Positions 53,241-53,752 of a stretch of 53,752 nt of DNA are shown here, piece after piece. The stretch covers positions 1 to 53,752 of the forward strand of contig NZ_JAMXOT010000099.1 in the NCBI RefSeq assembly GCF_024220515.1, written 5' to 3'. The DNA is from Oscillatoria sp. HE19RPO. Its GTDB lineage: Bacteria; Cyanobacteriota; Cyanobacteriia; Cyanobacteriales; Laspinemataceae. The stretch's first letter is position 1, and every line of letters starts with the position of its first letter. The position numbers were made by a program, and so were the translations under genes. A model generated the notes under the pieces. The model had not been told where the DNA came from, searched no databases, and saw only the letters and a program-made list of their open reading frames with translations.

Positions 53241-53752
53241 GTAATCTGCCCAATCTGGCGCGCTGTGAATCTAAAATCTATAATGAATCCCCTGAGAAGA
53301 GATAACGCGATCGCCTCAAAACAGGTCCCTCTATTCGATAGGCGGGACCACATACAACTCAACCAACAGGGTGCATTGCACAATCCAGAATGGGGGCTTG
53401 AATTTAAAATAAGTTTCTTGTGACCTTGGGGGTATCTGAACCAGGGTAATCTGATTCAGGGGGATAACCTGGGAACCGGACACGAAATCTAGTTCTTGCT
53501 CAATAGCACCAATACAGCGAACCAGACTCCCCCCCTAGCCACCAAGACGGTTTTGACCTTACCGAGAAAACCGTCACCCTAAAAGTTTGTTGAAGCTCGT
53601 CAGAGGGGAAAACCATCAGAAAAGTCCGAGAGTTTGGGAACTGCGCATCTTTAGAGCGCAGAGGAAAAACGAACGAGCGGTTTTAACCGCCTATCCCTTG
53701 CCTATCCCTTAGTGCTACAATGTAGTCATTAACGTTTTTAGCGTTTCATCCA
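53241..53752. other. Gene-free right end of the window
   Basis: About 510 bp with no supported gene. A CTGCGC/GCGCAG inverted repeat near 53641 and GCGGTT/AACCGC near 53678 may belong to a leader of a gene outside the window. Confidence 0.5.

Overview
The window is a chromosomal segment of a filamentous-type cyanobacterium. The evidence is the very high density of the HIP1 octamer GCGATCGC, glutamate-1-semialdehyde aminomutase (C5 tetrapyrrole pathway), cyanobacterial-style multi-domain kinases (MHYT, STK-AAA-HK, a cyanobacteriochrome GAF), an NAD(P)H-type GltB/GltD pair and a 37-bp-repeat CRISPR array. An Oscillatoriales-like host is my inference from gene style; the sequence alone does not fix the genus.

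Layout. 1-6.8 kb: a tandem repeat array, then hisIE with an upstream glycosyltransferase-like gene (minus strand), hemL (plus, TTG start), a secreted/anchored NTF2-like protein, a D-aminoacylase-type amidohydrolase and an Mpo1/DUF962-like membrane protein whose C-terminus is made of repeat DNA. 6.7-27.7 kb: a signalling block on the minus strand with a REC-HK, a REC-PAS-GAF-PAS-PAS-HK-REC hybrid, a 2924-residue Ser/Thr kinase-AAA-GAF-PAS6-GAF-HK-REC protein, a stand-alone response regulator, a 5-PAS histidine kinase and a REC-wHTH-HPt-REC-REC regulator. 27.9-29.5 kb: a Coq4 homologue, a small acidic protein and a 294-bp TIR element with a precise 10-bp direct repeat. 29.5-39.3 kb: gltD and gltB (glutamate synthase), separated by an accessory island (Uma2 protein, PD-(D/E)XK-like protein, PIN toxin/antitoxin, YgiT-like orphan). 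39.3-42.5 kb: a second TIR element, a CRISPR array of 21 repeats, a small membrane-protein gene and one isolated repeat; no cas genes are in the window. 42.5-51.2 kb: a DinB-like protein, then an 1829-residue MHYT sensor kinase containing a probable DXCF cyanobacteriochrome GAF domain, translationally coupled to a REC-GGDEF-EAL enzyme. 51.3-53.7 kb: two peroxiredoxins and a repeat-rich end.

How the genes work together. Two cassettes share the same design: a large hybrid kinase overlaps by ATGA a second gene that begins with a very similar REC domain. One cassette outputs through a further kinase, the other through c-di-GMP turnover. Three hybrid kinases in the window end in the same uncharacterised ~60-residue helical domain, which suggests a shared partner or phosphotransfer-related role. 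GltB and GltD together make glutamate from glutamine and 2-oxoglutarate.

The most interesting leads are the dual-cysteine photoreceptor candidate in a gas/light sensor coupled to a c-di-GMP enzyme, the shared C-terminal domain, the 25-bp repeat family that keeps reading frame inside a gene, and the TIR elements with hairpin cores.
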